From Bacteroidia bacterium (GTDB lineage: Bacteria > Bacteroidota > Bacteroidia > Flavobacteriales > Flavobacteriaceae), in NCBI GenBank assembly GCA_030432635.1, contig JAUIMB010000010.1:1-64000 (forward strand): 64,000 nt of DNA. The letters run 5' to 3'. The position numbers were made by a program, and so were the translations under genes. Positions 44,173 through 52,915 of the stretch are shown piece after piece. The stretch's first letter is position 1; every line of letters starts with the position of its first letter. The notes under the pieces were generated by a model that did no database searches, was not told the origin of the DNA, and saw only the letters and a program-made list of their open reading frames with translations.

Positions 44173-45099
44173 ATGAAAGTAACAGTAGTAGGAGCAGGAG
44201 CAGTTGGTGCAAGTTGTGCCGAATATATTGCCATCAAGAACTTTGCTTCAGAAGTTGTCATCTTAGATATCAAGGAAGGCTACGCTGAAGGTAAAGCTAT
44301 GGATTTAATGCAATGTGCCTCTCTAAATGGGTTTGATACCAAGATCACAGGAAGTACTAACGATTATACCAAAACAGCCAATAGTGATATTTGTGTCATT
44401 ACTTCGGGAATTCCTAGGAAACCAGGTATGACTCGTGAAGAGTTGATTGGTATTAATGCTGGAATCGTAAAGAGTGTGTCTGCAAGTTTGGTAGAGCATT
44501 CGCCTAATACGATTCTTATCGTGGTGAGTAACCCTATGGATACCATGACCTATTTGGTGCACAAGACTACTGATTTACCAAAGCATAAGATTATCGGAAT
44601 GGGAGGAGCATTGGACTCAGCTCGTTTTAAGTACAGATTGGCAGAAGCTTTAGATGCGCCAATTAGTGATATTGATGGTATGGTCATAGGAGGACACAGT
44701 GATAAAGGTATGGTGCCTTTAACTTCACATGCGACAAGAAATAGTGTCAATGTCTCTGAGTTTATATCAGAAGAACGTTTAAACCAGGTGAAAGAAGACA
44801 CTAAGGTAGGTGGAGCTACATTAACCAAACTCCTTGGAACTTCGGCATGGTATGCTCCAGGAGCTGCCGTTTCTGGTTTGGTGCAAGCGATTGCATGTGA
44901 CCAAAAGAAAATGTTCCCATGCTCAACTTTGTTGGATGGTGAATACGGATTGTCAGATTTGTGTATTGGTGTCCCAGTGATTTTAGGCCGAAATGGAATC
45001 GAACGTATTGTTGATGTGCCATTAAGCGATGCCGAAAAGGATCATATGAAGGAAAGTGCCGAAGGTGTTAAGAAAACCAATGGTTTGCTTGAATTCTAA
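44173..45099 (+). CDS. mdh: Malate dehydrogenase
   Basis: NAD-dependent oxidation of malate to oxaloacetate in the TCA cycle. The 308-residue protein starts at ATG 44173 with the Rossmann motif MKVTVVGAGAVGASCAEY. Other motifs are the substrate loop SGIPRKPGMTREE, the VVSNPMDTMTYL motif and the catalytic His in IGGHSDKGMVPL. It is of the lactate-dehydrogenase-like type found in Bacteroidota. The frame extends 23 codons upstream but crosses the promoter. Confidence 0.97.
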   Translation: MKVTVVGAGAVGASCAEYIAIKNFASEVVILDIKEGYAEGKAMDLMQCASLNGFDTKITGSTNDYTKTANSDICVITSGIPRKPGMTREELIGINAGIVKSVSASLVEHSPNTILIVVSNPMDTMTYLVHKTTDLPKHKIIGMGGALDSARFKYRLAEALDAPISDIDGMVIGGHSDKGMVPLTSHATRNSVNVSEFISEERLNQVKEDTKVGGATLTKLLGTSAWYAPGAAVSGLVQAIACDQKKMFPCSTLLDGEYGLSDLCIGVPVILGRNGIERIVDVPLSDAEKDHMKESAEGVKKTNGLLEF

Positions 45100-45128
45100 A
45101 TCACCTTTAGAACGATAAAATTTGAATG

Positions 45129-45162
45129 ATAAAGACCGTAAAGATGCGGTCTTTATTTTTTT
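45129..45162 (+). terminator. Intrinsic terminator after mdh
   Basis: A perfect 10-bp stem (ataaagaccg 45129-45138, cggtctttat 45147-45156) with an 8-base loop and a T run. An open reading frame passes through it from an ATG at 45126, so that ATG is not the start of the next gene. Confidence 0.88.
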
Positions 45163-45164
45163 CC

Positions 45165-45172
45165 TATATTTG
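45165..45172 (+). promoter_or_regulatory. -7 box of the SecD-P1-like gene
   Basis: TATATTTG ends 4 bases before the GTG start at 45177, immediately after the mdh terminator. As at dapF, the transcript would be leaderless or nearly so. Confidence 0.6.
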
Positions 45173-45176
45173 GCGC

Positions 45177-45809
45177 GTGAAAAACAGATGGTACATAAGT
45201 ATTCTAGTCCTAACATTACTGGTGTTGGGCAATGTCGCCAATAAACAACAGGTTACTATTCCTAATCAGGAAATTGTACTTCAATTTACATCTGGACAAG
45301 TTTCTATAGAGGATACCAAGAGCACGATTGCTAATGTAAAACAACGATTGGCAAGTGCTGGCATTGTAGATATTCAAGTTGAAGAACTTCAGCAAGGTCG
45401 CTTAAAAATTGCGTATTACAGCTCCAATGACGTTGAAAGCATTAAGGTCTTATTGTCTGAAGACAAGCAGCTTCAACTGGATCACTACAGCTACAAAAAA
45501 CATCAGGATGACCAACCGTCTGAGGAAGATCCAGTCGATTACAATTTTGATGTGTATGAAATCAAGCAAAGTATAGATCTGTCGGATGTCGACGGAAAGT
45601 TATCGCTTGAGACCAAAGCTGAAAACGACCGATTTTTCAATCCGAATATAAATGCACCTTCAACTACTTACAATTTTGAAGCAAAGGAACGTATTGAGCA
45701 AGTCGCATTTAATTTCCGTAAGGAGCTTGCGATAGCTATAGATAAACATTCCTACAGAATTCCTGAAGTAAGGGCTGGACCTTTAGCACATGGAATGTAT
45801 CTTCTATAA
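45177..45809 (+). CDS. Membrane-anchored SecD P1-domain-like protein
   Basis: A 210-residue protein starting at GTG 45177 (the ATG at 45126 lies before the mdh terminator and the promoter). One N-terminal transmembrane helix (about 5-20) is followed by a periplasmic domain. Residues 50-104 resemble the P1 head of SecDF residues 190-246: NVKQRLASAGI aligns with VLRKRIDQFGV, GRLKIAYYSSNDVESIKVL with GRVLVELPGVKDVKRATEL, and KQLQLDHY with AQLQFWDV. The rest (PSEEDPVDYNFDVYEIKQ and beyond) is unassigned. It has no other SecD parts. It lies between mdh and secDF, which makes a role with the translocon plausible. This is inference. Confidence 0.65.
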   Translation: MKNRWYISILVLTLLVLGNVANKQQVTIPNQEIVLQFTSGQVSIEDTKSTIANVKQRLASAGIVDIQVEELQQGRLKIAYYSSNDVESIKVLLSEDKQLQLDHYSYKKHQDDQPSEEDPVDYNFDVYEIKQSIDLSDVDGKLSLETKAENDRFFNPNINAPSTTYNFEAKERIEQVAFNFRKELAIAIDKHSYRIPEVRAGPLAHGMYLL

Positions 45810-45867
45810 ATTCCATTACATTTCCGTATAAAAAAGCAATGCAGGATTGATGCAACTTTTATTGCTA

Positions 45868-45890
45868 CTGTTAGGGTTTCTACCTAACAG
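45868..45890 (+). other. Hairpin upstream of the secDF promoter
   Basis: ctgttagg/cctaacag (8 bp, 7-base loop) lies in the 188-base gap between the SecD-like gene and secDF. A second pair agcaat/attgct lies just before it (about 45834 to 45866). There is no clear T tract, so it may be a weak terminator of the upstream gene. Confidence 0.35.
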
Positions 45891-45918
45891 ATTTCAAACC
45901 ATATTTTAAACATAACAA

Positions 45919-45948
45919 TTGTCAAGTACGTGCTAAATTATATATTTG
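45919..45948 (+). promoter_or_regulatory. secDF promoter
   Basis: TTG (45919-45921), 19 bases, then TATATTTG (45941-45948): the best full match in the window to the flavobacterial TTG-N17-23-TAnnTTTG promoter. The -7 box is 50 bases before the secDF ATG. Confidence 0.7.
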
Positions 45949-45997
45949 CGCTTCCTATTATTAAAGGAACTACTAACTTGACTTAAACCACAGAGTA

Positions 45998-48994
45998 ATG
46001 CAAAACAAAGGACTAGTAAAACTTTTTGCAGTGTTATTTGGATTGGTGAGTATCTACCAATTATCATTTACATTCAAAAACAACCAAATCGATGCTGATG
46101 CAAAATCATTTGCTGAAAGCAAATTTGAAACTCCAGATGAAATCAATGATGCCGAGATTAGATATCTCGACTCGCTTTCTAATGTCGAAGCCTATAACAT
46201 AGGTATTGCGAGTTTCACAGGAAAAGAAGTAAAGGAAAAGGCCATGAACCTTGGTCTTGACCTTAAAGGAGGATTAAACGTAATCCTTCAAATTTCTGTA
46301 AGGGATATCCTTTATGGATTATCTAATAATAGTAAGGATCCTGCATTCAATAAAGCCTTAGCTGATGCCGAGGAAATTCAGAAGGATGCTCAGGAATCTT
46401 ACCTAGAATCATTTTTTAGCGCTTGGGAAGCTGTTAAAGGTGATCAAAAGTTAGCTTCTCCAGATATCTTTGCCAATAAGGACTTGGAAGATGCTATCAA
46501 ACTTACAATGACCGATGCAGATGTTCGGAAGGTATTGGAATCAAAAGTAGATGAATCTATTGTTTCGGCTTTTGAGGTATTGCGTAAACGTATCGATCAG
46601 TTTGGTGTAACCTCACCTAATATCCAACGTCTTGGGAACTCTGGACGTGTATTGGTTGAATTACCAGGTGTGAAGGATGTAAAGCGCGCTACAGAATTGA
46701 TTACCACGACTGCACAATTACAGTTTTGGGATGTTGAAACGCCTACTGCTTTAGGGAATTTCTTTGCCGATACCGATGCAACCTTAAAGCGTGTACTGGA
46801 TATCGAAGATGAACAAACGGAAGCTGCAGAAAGCCAAGATAGTACTGCGACAGAGGATGCTGATAGTACCATTGATGAACTGCTTGGTGAGACATCTACT
46901 GACTCTACTGAGGTGACCACTGAAGTTAGACCGTTATTTGATCTCGTTGCACCAGTGCCAAGTATGGGATTGTTCGCAGTGAAATTGGAAGATAAGGAAA
47001 AATTACAGTCTTATTTAAAAATGCCAGAAGTATTGGCAAATCTTCCTGCTGAAGCACGATATACAAAGTTTGCTTTTGGTTTGCCAACTATCGATGCCAA
47101 TACAGGATTGGAAACCGTTGATGTGTATGCCTTAAAAGGAAACAGAGATAATGAACCAGAGTTGAGTGGTGGTGTTGTTACCGACGCTCGTCAGGCGTAT
47201 AGCCAAACGAACAAGCCAACGGTATCTATGCAGATGAACGCGAAAGGTGCTAAGATTTGGGAAGAAATGACAGGAAGAGCATTTACCCAAAAATCGCAAA
47301 TTGCAATTGTTCTCGATGATATTGTATATTCAGCTCCTCAAGCAACTAATGGTGCTATATCAGGTGGGAACACTGAAATATCAGGAAACTTTACAGTTAA
47401 AGAGGCTGAAGATTTAGCGAATGTATTAAGAGCTGGTAAATTACCTGCTCGAGCAGAAATCATTCAAGCAGATCAAGTTGGGCCTTCTCTTGGAAAGGAA
47501 GCTATAGATAGTGGTACAAAGTCATTCTTGATTGCACTTGCTTTAGTGTTGATTTGGATGATTCTATACTACGGAAAGGCAGGTATCTTTGCTGATATTG
47601 CCTTATTGTTAAACATCTTATTAATCTTTGGTGTGCTTTCTGGATTAGGTGCTGTATTGACACTTCCTGGTTTAGCTGGTATCGTATTGACCATTGGTAT
47701 GTCTGTTGATGCCAACGTGCTGATCTTCGAGCGTATACGTGAAGAATTGGCTAAAGGAAAGGCTCAAAAGGAGGCTGTTAAGGATGGTTTTGCAAATGCA
47801 CTGTCTTCCATCTTGGATGCGAATATTACAACTGGATTAACCGCATTGATATTATTTGTTTTCGGTACTGGTCCGATTAAAGGTTTCGCAACTACATTAT
47901 TGATTGGTATTGTAACCTCATTATTTACAGCTATATTTATCACAAGGCTGTTGGTAGATTGGTATGTAAACAAAGGAAAAGCTTTAGACTTCTCGACATC
48001 GATTACCAAGAACTTATTCAAGAATCTAAAGATCAACTTTATTGGAAAGCGTAAGGTGGCCTATATTATTTCGGGTATTTTAATCGCCATTTGTCTTGGG
48101 TCCTTATTTACGAATAAGTTGGACCAAGGTATTGACTTCGTTGGAGGTCGTACCTATCAAGTGCGTTTTGCTGATGCTGTAAGCTCTGAGAAGGTGGCTT
48201 CAGATTTGACCCAAGTGTTCAATAGTGTTGAGGTAAAAACGATTGGAAGTGCAAATCAGTTGAAAATTTCTACCAAATATAAAGTCAACGAAAACTCTGT
48301 AGAAGTTGATGAGGAAGTACAAACCATGCTTTTTGAAGGATTAAAACCTTATTTACCAAATGGTATTTCTTACAAGGATTTTTCTGAAGGTAAGGATAAT
48401 GTTGGTAAAGTACTTTCAAGTAAAGTGAGTCCAACCATCGCAGATGATATCAAGCGCGAGTCCTTATTGGCAGTCTTAGGGTCATTGGTTGTGGTGTTCC
48501 TATACATTCTTTTCCGTTTCAAGAGATGGCAGTTCTCTTTAGGTGCAGTCACAGCTGTTTTCCATGATGTGATTATTGTTCTGGGTATCTTCTCATTACT
48601 GTATAAATTCATGCCTTTTAGTATGGAAATCGATCAAGCATTTATTGCAGCGATATTAACGGTAATTGGTTACTCACTCAATGATACGGTTGTCGTTTTC
48701 GATAGAATTCGAGAGGTGTTGTTGGAACGTGACGGATTTAAAGGTGGTGTGAACATCAATTCTGCGATCAATAGTACATTGAGTAGAACCTTGAACACGT
48801 CTTTAACAACCTTGGTTGTATTGTTGGCGATGTTCATTTTCGGTGCAGAATCATTGAGAGGCTTATTATTTGCCTTAATCGTTGGTGTGGTTGTAGGTAC
48901 CTATTCTTCGGTGTTTATTGCAACGCCATTGATGTATGATACACTTAAAAACAAAGGTATTGCTCCTCCTTCTGAAGACGAAACAGATAAATAA
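45998..48994 (+). CDS. secDF: Protein translocase subunit SecDF (fused)
   Basis: Uses the proton gradient to pull proteins through SecYEG into the periplasm. In the 998-residue fusion, the SecD half has TM1, the LGLDLKGGLNVILQIS motif (about 85-100), the P1 domain (about 190-470), and TM2-6 with ANVLIFERIREELAKGK. The SecF half (about 680-998) has GIDFVGGRTYQVRF and YSLNDTVVVFDRIREVL. A low-complexity Ser/Thr/Asp/Glu insert (about residues 270-310) interrupts P1. Fusion is normal in Bacteroidota. It is monocistronic, with a clear promoter and terminator. Confidence 0.97.
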   Translation: MQNKGLVKLFAVLFGLVSIYQLSFTFKNNQIDADAKSFAESKFETPDEINDAEIRYLDSLSNVEAYNIGIASFTGKEVKEKAMNLGLDLKGGLNVILQISVRDILYGLSNNSKDPAFNKALADAEEIQKDAQESYLESFFSAWEAVKGDQKLASPDIFANKDLEDAIKLTMTDADVRKVLESKVDESIVSAFEVLRKRIDQFGVTSPNIQRLGNSGRVLVELPGVKDVKRATELITTTAQLQFWDVETPTALGNFFADTDATLKRVLDIEDEQTEAAESQDSTATEDADSTIDELLGETSTDSTEVTTEVRPLFDLVAPVPSMGLFAVKLEDKEKLQSYLKMPEVLANLPAEARYTKFAFGLPTIDANTGLETVDVYALKGNRDNEPELSGGVVTDARQAYSQTNKPTVSMQMNAKGAKIWEEMTGRAFTQKSQIAIVLDDIVYSAPQATNGAISGGNTEISGNFTVKEAEDLANVLRAGKLPARAEIIQADQVGPSLGKEAIDSGTKSFLIALALVLIWMILYYGKAGIFADIALLLNILLIFGVLSGLGAVLTLPGLAGIVLTIGMSVDANVLIFERIREELAKGKAQKEAVKDGFANALSSILDANITTGLTALILFVFGTGPIKGFATTLLIGIVTSLFTAIFITRLLVDWYVNKGKALDFSTSITKNLFKNLKINFIGKRKVAYIISGILIAICLGSLFTNKLDQGIDFVGGRTYQVRFADAVSSEKVASDLTQVFNSVEVKTIGSANQLKISTKYKVNENSVEVDEEVQTMLFEGLKPYLPNGISYKDFSEGKDNVGKVLSSKVSPTIADDIKRESLLAVLGSLVVVFLYILFRFKRWQFSLGAVTAVFHDVIIVLGIFSLLYKFMPFSMEIDQAFIAAILTVIGYSLNDTVVVFDRIREVLLERDGFKGGVNINSAINSTLSRTLNTSLTTLVVLLAMFIFGAESLRGLLFALIVGVVVGTYSSVFIATPLMYDTLKNKGIAPPSEDETDK

Positions 48995-49012
48995 TCGATC
49001 TTCTTATAAATT

Positions 49013-49046
49013 AAAAAAAGCCACTTTGAATTAAGTGGCTTTTTTT
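49013..49046 (+). terminator. Intrinsic terminator after secDF
   Basis: A 14-bp stem (aaaaaaagccactt 49013-49026, aagtggcttttttt 49033-49046) with a 6-base loop, 18 bases after the secDF stop codon. Confidence 0.9.
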
Positions 49047-49141
49047 ATGTTTAGTTTCAATAATTCAATCCTAATGTATTGTAAATTATGTATCTTTCTG
49101 AATAGTAATAAATCTTTTAAAAATAATAATCCGCTACAACC

Positions 49142-51175
49142 ATGAAAAAATTTTTACTCATTCTTTTGTTTACATTCATTTCCTTTGGCGGTCTTGCACA
49201 GGAGTATCTCATGCAAAATGGTTCAGTTAGCGCATGCTCAGGAATATTTTATGACTCTGGAGGAGAATTTGGAAATTATTCCAATAATGAAAATTTTACC
49301 TATACAATTTGTCCTGAAGGTCCTGAACAACGTATCAGATTAGATTTCTTGGAATTTATATCTCAACTCAATGTTGATTTTTTAACTATTTACGATGGAA
49401 CTGACACCACAGGAGATGTTATTGGAGTTTTTTCTGGTGCAATGTCGCCAGGTGTTGTGGTCGCGCCTTTTGATAGTACTACAGGGTGTTTGACTATTGC
49501 ATTTTCATCAGATGCAGCTGGAGCTACTGCTGGATGGGCTGCGGAAATTAGTTGTTTAATTCCATGTCAGGATATTACAGCACAACTTGATTCAACTAAT
49601 CCAGCTCCAAATGGTGACGGTATTATCGAGGTATGCGTTGGAGACAATATAACCTTTAATGGAAGCGGAACTTTTGAAGTTGATGGTACTGGTGCTACTT
49701 ACGAATGGGATTTAGGTGATGGTACAACAGCGATGGGACAATCTGTGAACGTTTCCTATAACCAACCAGGAGTGTATTTAGTAGATTTGAATATTAGAGA
49801 TACAAACACAGACAACTTTGAAGATGGTTGCCCAGATAGTAACACAATCAACCAAATAGTGCGAGTTTCAGGAGAGCCTGATTTTACAGGTACAGAAGCC
49901 GAAGTCGATATTTTGTGTTATGGTGAAAGTACAACAATTGAAGCCGTTGTTAACCCTTTAACCCTAATTTATAATTGTCCACCTCCTGAAAGTGAAACGA
50001 CGTTCTTGCCAGATGGTAATGGTGCAGCATATTATACTTGTATTAATGTAACGTGTTTTGATCCGAGTGCTGTTTTGACTGATGTATCCCAAATTTTTGA
50101 TATTTGTTTAAATATGGAGCATTCTTATTCAGGAGACTTAGATATTAAAATTATCTCACCAAATGGACAGGAAGTTGATTTATTTACTCAAGCAGGAGGA
50201 GGTACTTTTTTTGGAGGTGCTAATGATGATAATAGCAATGATCCAGGAGTAGGAGCAGACTATTGTTTTTCTATGTCTGCTACTAGCTTGTTGATTGATG
50301 CCTATACAATTGAAGCAGGAAACCCTTTAAACGATTCTTGGGAACCAGGTACTTACTTGCCAGTAGGTACATTCGATTCTTTATTGGGAAGTCCTCTGAA
50401 CGGTGAATGGTGTATTGAAATTGTCGATAACTTAGCAATAGACAATGGTTATATCTTTTCTTGGGAATTGAATTTCAATGAAGATGTTCCACAAGAGGAT
50501 TTTTCTTATGTACCATCAATTGTTTCACAATCATGGGATACCGACGCAAGCATCATCAATACAAATGGTAATATTATAACTGTAGAGCCAGATGGATCAG
50601 GTGAATATTGCTACACCTATAGGACTATTGATGTTTTTGGGTGTGAATATACCAAAGAAGTATGTGTTACTGTTGCTGATGAAGATCAGGTTCCTGTGAC
50701 GTACTATGAAGATATAGATGGTGATGGATTTGGTGATGAAGAAAGTTCTATAACACTATGTTCAGACGTTCCGCCTGAAGGTTATGTCAGTAATAATAGA
50801 GACTGTAATGATGGTGACCCAACGATTAATCCTGATGCAGCAGATCCTGAAGGAGATGGGATTGATACCAATTGTGATGGTGTCGATGGAGATGTATTGG
50901 GAATAGATGAATTCAATCTCAATTCAGTTAATATACAGCCAAATCCGTTTGAAGATGCGTTTGAAGTGAATGTATCATCGCGATTAAATGGAAGTAGTTT
51001 TCAAATTATTATATACGATATCAATGGTCGTATTGTACATGAACAAATCAAAATTGTTACAAATGGAGCGCTAGAGGTTAATGGTCTTTCCAATATGGAG
51101 AAGGCGCCTTATTTTATGAGTCTATCGAATTCTGAATTCGGATTGAATGTAACTAAGAGATTGATAAAAAAGTAA
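49142..51175 (+). CDS. Secreted CUB/PKD/P-domain protein with T9SS type A sorting domain
   Basis: A 677-residue exported multidomain protein. Signal peptide 1-19 is followed by a CUB-like domain (about 25-135, FLTIYDGTDTTGDVIGVFSG) and a PKD domain (about 150-245, YEWDLGDGTT). Next are a proprotein-convertase P-like domain (about 310-450, EHSYSGDLDIKIISPNGQEV), an Ig-like stretch, and a MopE-type metal-binding segment with DCNDGDPTINPDA. The type A T9SS C-terminal sorting domain (about 600-677, VNIQPNPFEDAFEVN) ends it. It has no protease catalytic domain. Its first 500 or so residues are paralogous to the giant protein at 55888. It is probably a surface adhesin or matrix protein. Confidence 0.87.
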   Translation: MKKFLLILLFTFISFGGLAQEYLMQNGSVSACSGIFYDSGGEFGNYSNNENFTYTICPEGPEQRIRLDFLEFISQLNVDFLTIYDGTDTTGDVIGVFSGAMSPGVVVAPFDSTTGCLTIAFSSDAAGATAGWAAEISCLIPCQDITAQLDSTNPAPNGDGIIEVCVGDNITFNGSGTFEVDGTGATYEWDLGDGTTAMGQSVNVSYNQPGVYLVDLNIRDTNTDNFEDGCPDSNTINQIVRVSGEPDFTGTEAEVDILCYGESTTIEAVVNPLTLIYNCPPPESETTFLPDGNGAAYYTCINVTCFDPSAVLTDVSQIFDICLNMEHSYSGDLDIKIISPNGQEVDLFTQAGGGTFFGGANDDNSNDPGVGADYCFSMSATSLLIDAYTIEAGNPLNDSWEPGTYLPVGTFDSLLGSPLNGEWCIEIVDNLAIDNGYIFSWELNFNEDVPQEDFSYVPSIVSQSWDTDASIINTNGNIITVEPDGSGEYCYTYRTIDVFGCEYTKEVCVTVADEDQVPVTYYEDIDGDGFGDEESSITLCSDVPPEGYVSNNRDCNDGDPTINPDAADPEGDGIDTNCDGVDGDVLGIDEFNLNSVNIQPNPFEDAFEVNVSSRLNGSSFQIIIYDINGRIVHEQIKIVTNGALEVNGLSNMEKAPYFMSLSNSEFGLNVTKRLIKK

Positions 51176-51188
51176 CTGTATTATATAG

Positions 51189-51219
51189 AAAAAAACCACT
51201 GTTGAAGGTGGTTTTTTTT
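51189..51219. terminator. Bidirectional terminator between convergent genes
   Basis: An 11-bp stem (aaaaaaaccac/gtggttttttt) with an 8-base loop. It lies between the stop codons of the T9SS type A protein (+) and the DUF192 gene (-), with T tracts in both directions. Confidence 0.85.
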
Positions 51220-51233
51220 ATATGTAATAGGTG

Positions 51234-51734
51234 TCATTCTTTCGTAAAAGTCATCAAATCTCCTGTTTCTAAAGTCCATTCATCACTAAGTCCGCCGTTG
51301 ACTTCGAGAACGTATTTGGCTGGACCTTCGGAAGGTAAAGAGCTTTCGTCCATGGGTTTTGCGTTCTTCTGAATGCTAACGATACGTTGGTTTTCAGAAA
51401 TATAAATGATATCCAGAGGAATTTCAGTGTTTTTCATATAAAAGGAACGATAATCTTCATTGGGAAAAATAAAGAGCATACCATGGTTGGGATCCATGTG
51501 CTTACGATACATTAAACCAGTTTGGGTGGAGTATTCGTCATCAGCAATTTCAATGTCCAAATGCACTAATAGGGAATCGGTTGCCTTTTTTCGGAGTTCT
51601 AATTCACCTTCCTTTTTAAAGGATACTTTGAATTGCTTTACCGCCTTGGTTGATTTTTCTTCTTTACAGGATATTGAGAAGACCATCATAAATCCCAGGC
51701 TAAATACAGCAGAGTTTCGGACCAATGCGTTCAT
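51234..51734 (-). CDS. DUF192 lipoprotein
   Basis: A 166-residue protein starting at ATG 51734 (MNALVRNSAVFSLGFMMVFS then ISC lipobox); the frame is open 19 codons upstream, but that part overlaps lgt. The DUF192 domain is recognisable: DDEYSTQTGLMYRKHMDPNH, GMLFIFPNEDYRSFYMKNTE, IPLDIIYISEN and AKYVLEVNGG. The function of the family is not established. It lies 4 bases after lgt, whose product would lipidate it. Confidence 0.88.
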   Translation of the reverse strand: MNALVRNSAVFSLGFMMVFSISCKEEKSTKAVKQFKVSFKKEGELELRKKATDSLLVHLDIEIADDEYSTQTGLMYRKHMDPNHGMLFIFPNEDYRSFYMKNTEIPLDIIYISENQRIVSIQKNAKPMDESSLPSEGPAKYVLEVNGGLSDEWTLETGDLMTFTKE

Positions 51735-51738
51735 GTTT

Positions 51739-52566
51739 TTAGCGCTGTGATTTTGTTTTCGGCTTGTGAACAAACATAAAGTACAATCCAATTAATATAA
51801 ACGGAATACTTAAGAGTTGACCAGTATTGAGCAACCAATCGGCACGTTCTTCATTTTGTGCTTCCTTCACGAACTCGACAAAAAACCTGACCGTCCAAAG
51901 CAGGACTAAAAACAATCCGAATAAAAAACCTTCCTGTTCACTTTTTTTGGTTTTCCAATAGAAGTACCAAAGAATCAAAAAAACAAAAACATAGCTGCCA
52001 GCCTCATATAATTGTGCAGGATGACGTGGAAAGGTTTCTCCAAGTTGCTTAAATGTAACACCATAGTCACTACCTGTAGGCTTACCAATGATTTCAGAGT
52101 TGATAAAATTTCCCAATCTCACAAATACAGCGCCAGAAGCAACAGGAATCACCACGCGATCTAATATCCAAAGCACGGTTTTATGCAAAACTTTCTTATT
52201 GTAGAGATACATGGCAATGATCATCGCTATAGCAGCACCATGACTTGCCAAACCTTTAAAACCGGTAAACTCAAATCCGCCTTTAAACTTGAAAGGCAAG
52301 AAAATGCTAAAAAAGTCTTCAGAGATCAACTCAGGTTGATAAAAAATGACATGCCCTAATCTCGCACCTAACATGATGCCAATAACCGCATAAATGAAAA
52401 GAGAATCCAGAGCCTGTTGACTTTGTTTTTCATGGTTGAAAATACGCTTCATGATTTGAAGTCCAATCACAAAAGCGACTATCCACATTAAACTATAATA
52501 GTGTAAGGTGAAGACGCCTAAATCTAAACCTTTTGATGGATCCCAAACCATATCAAGTGCAATCAT
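51739..52566 (-). CDS. lgt: Prolipoprotein diacylglyceryl transferase
   Basis: Transfers diacylglycerol from phosphatidylglycerol to the lipobox cysteine of prolipoproteins. The 275-residue inner-membrane protein has seven hydrophobic segments, the Lgt signature GNFINSEIIGKPTG (about 138-151), the essential Arg/His regions GARLGHVIFYQPE and GLASHGAAIAMI, and RHPAQLYEAGSY. The window's many lipoproteins (BamD, GH2, GH20, 5'-nucleotidase, DUF192) depend on it. Confidence 0.96.
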   Translation of the reverse strand: MIALDMVWDPSKGLDLGVFTLHYYSLMWIVAFVIGLQIMKRIFNHEKQSQQALDSLFIYAVIGIMLGARLGHVIFYQPELISEDFFSIFLPFKFKGGFEFTGFKGLASHGAAIAMIIAMYLYNKKVLHKTVLWILDRVVIPVASGAVFVRLGNFINSEIIGKPTGSDYGVTFKQLGETFPRHPAQLYEAGSYVFVFLILWYFYWKTKKSEQEGFLFGLFLVLLWTVRFFVEFVKEAQNEERADWLLNTGQLLSIPFILIGLYFMFVHKPKTKSQR

Positions 52567-52664
52567 ACCGAATTATTTAATGGTGGTAAAGATAGTATTT
52601 ATGAAGCATAAAAACGGGTAGTTAATATAGTTTTAAGAACACCGAAGTTAACGTGCTTTAAAAG

Positions 52665-52901
52665 TTACTCTTCTTTATTGTCTGGAACAGGATCATAACC
52701 ACTTCTTCCAAAAGGATGACAACTGAAAATTCGTTTTAAAGCGAGTTTCCCACCTTTCCATAGACCATGCTTTTCAAGGGCTTCTTTTGAATAATGCGAA
52801 CATGTAGGCTGAAATCTACATGAAGCAGGTGTTAACGGTGAAATCACAGTTTGGTAGATCTTTATGAGCAGTAGAAATGGATATGTGAGCAGTTTTTTCA
52901 T
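52665..52901 (-). CDS. yidD: Membrane protein insertion efficiency factor YidD
   Basis: A 78-residue protein with [20 protein letters not shown], the cysteine motif [19 protein letters not shown] and [17 protein letters not shown], all hallmarks of YidD. It helps YidC-dependent membrane insertion. It lies 14 bases after the cysS stop, probably co-transcribed with it. The 98 bases up to lgt hold nothing clear. Confidence 0.95.
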   Translation of the reverse strand: MKKLLTYPFLLLIKIYQTVISPLTPASCRFQPTCSHYSKEALEKHGLWKGGKLALKRIFSCHPFGRSGYDPVPDNKEE

Positions 52902-52915
52902 TTCGTAATAAAGAA

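Noticed and set aside
45126-45176. ATG at 45126 as start of the SecD-like gene
   Set aside because: It lies ahead of the mdh terminator and the TATATTTG promoter box; GTG 45177 gives a normal signal anchor.
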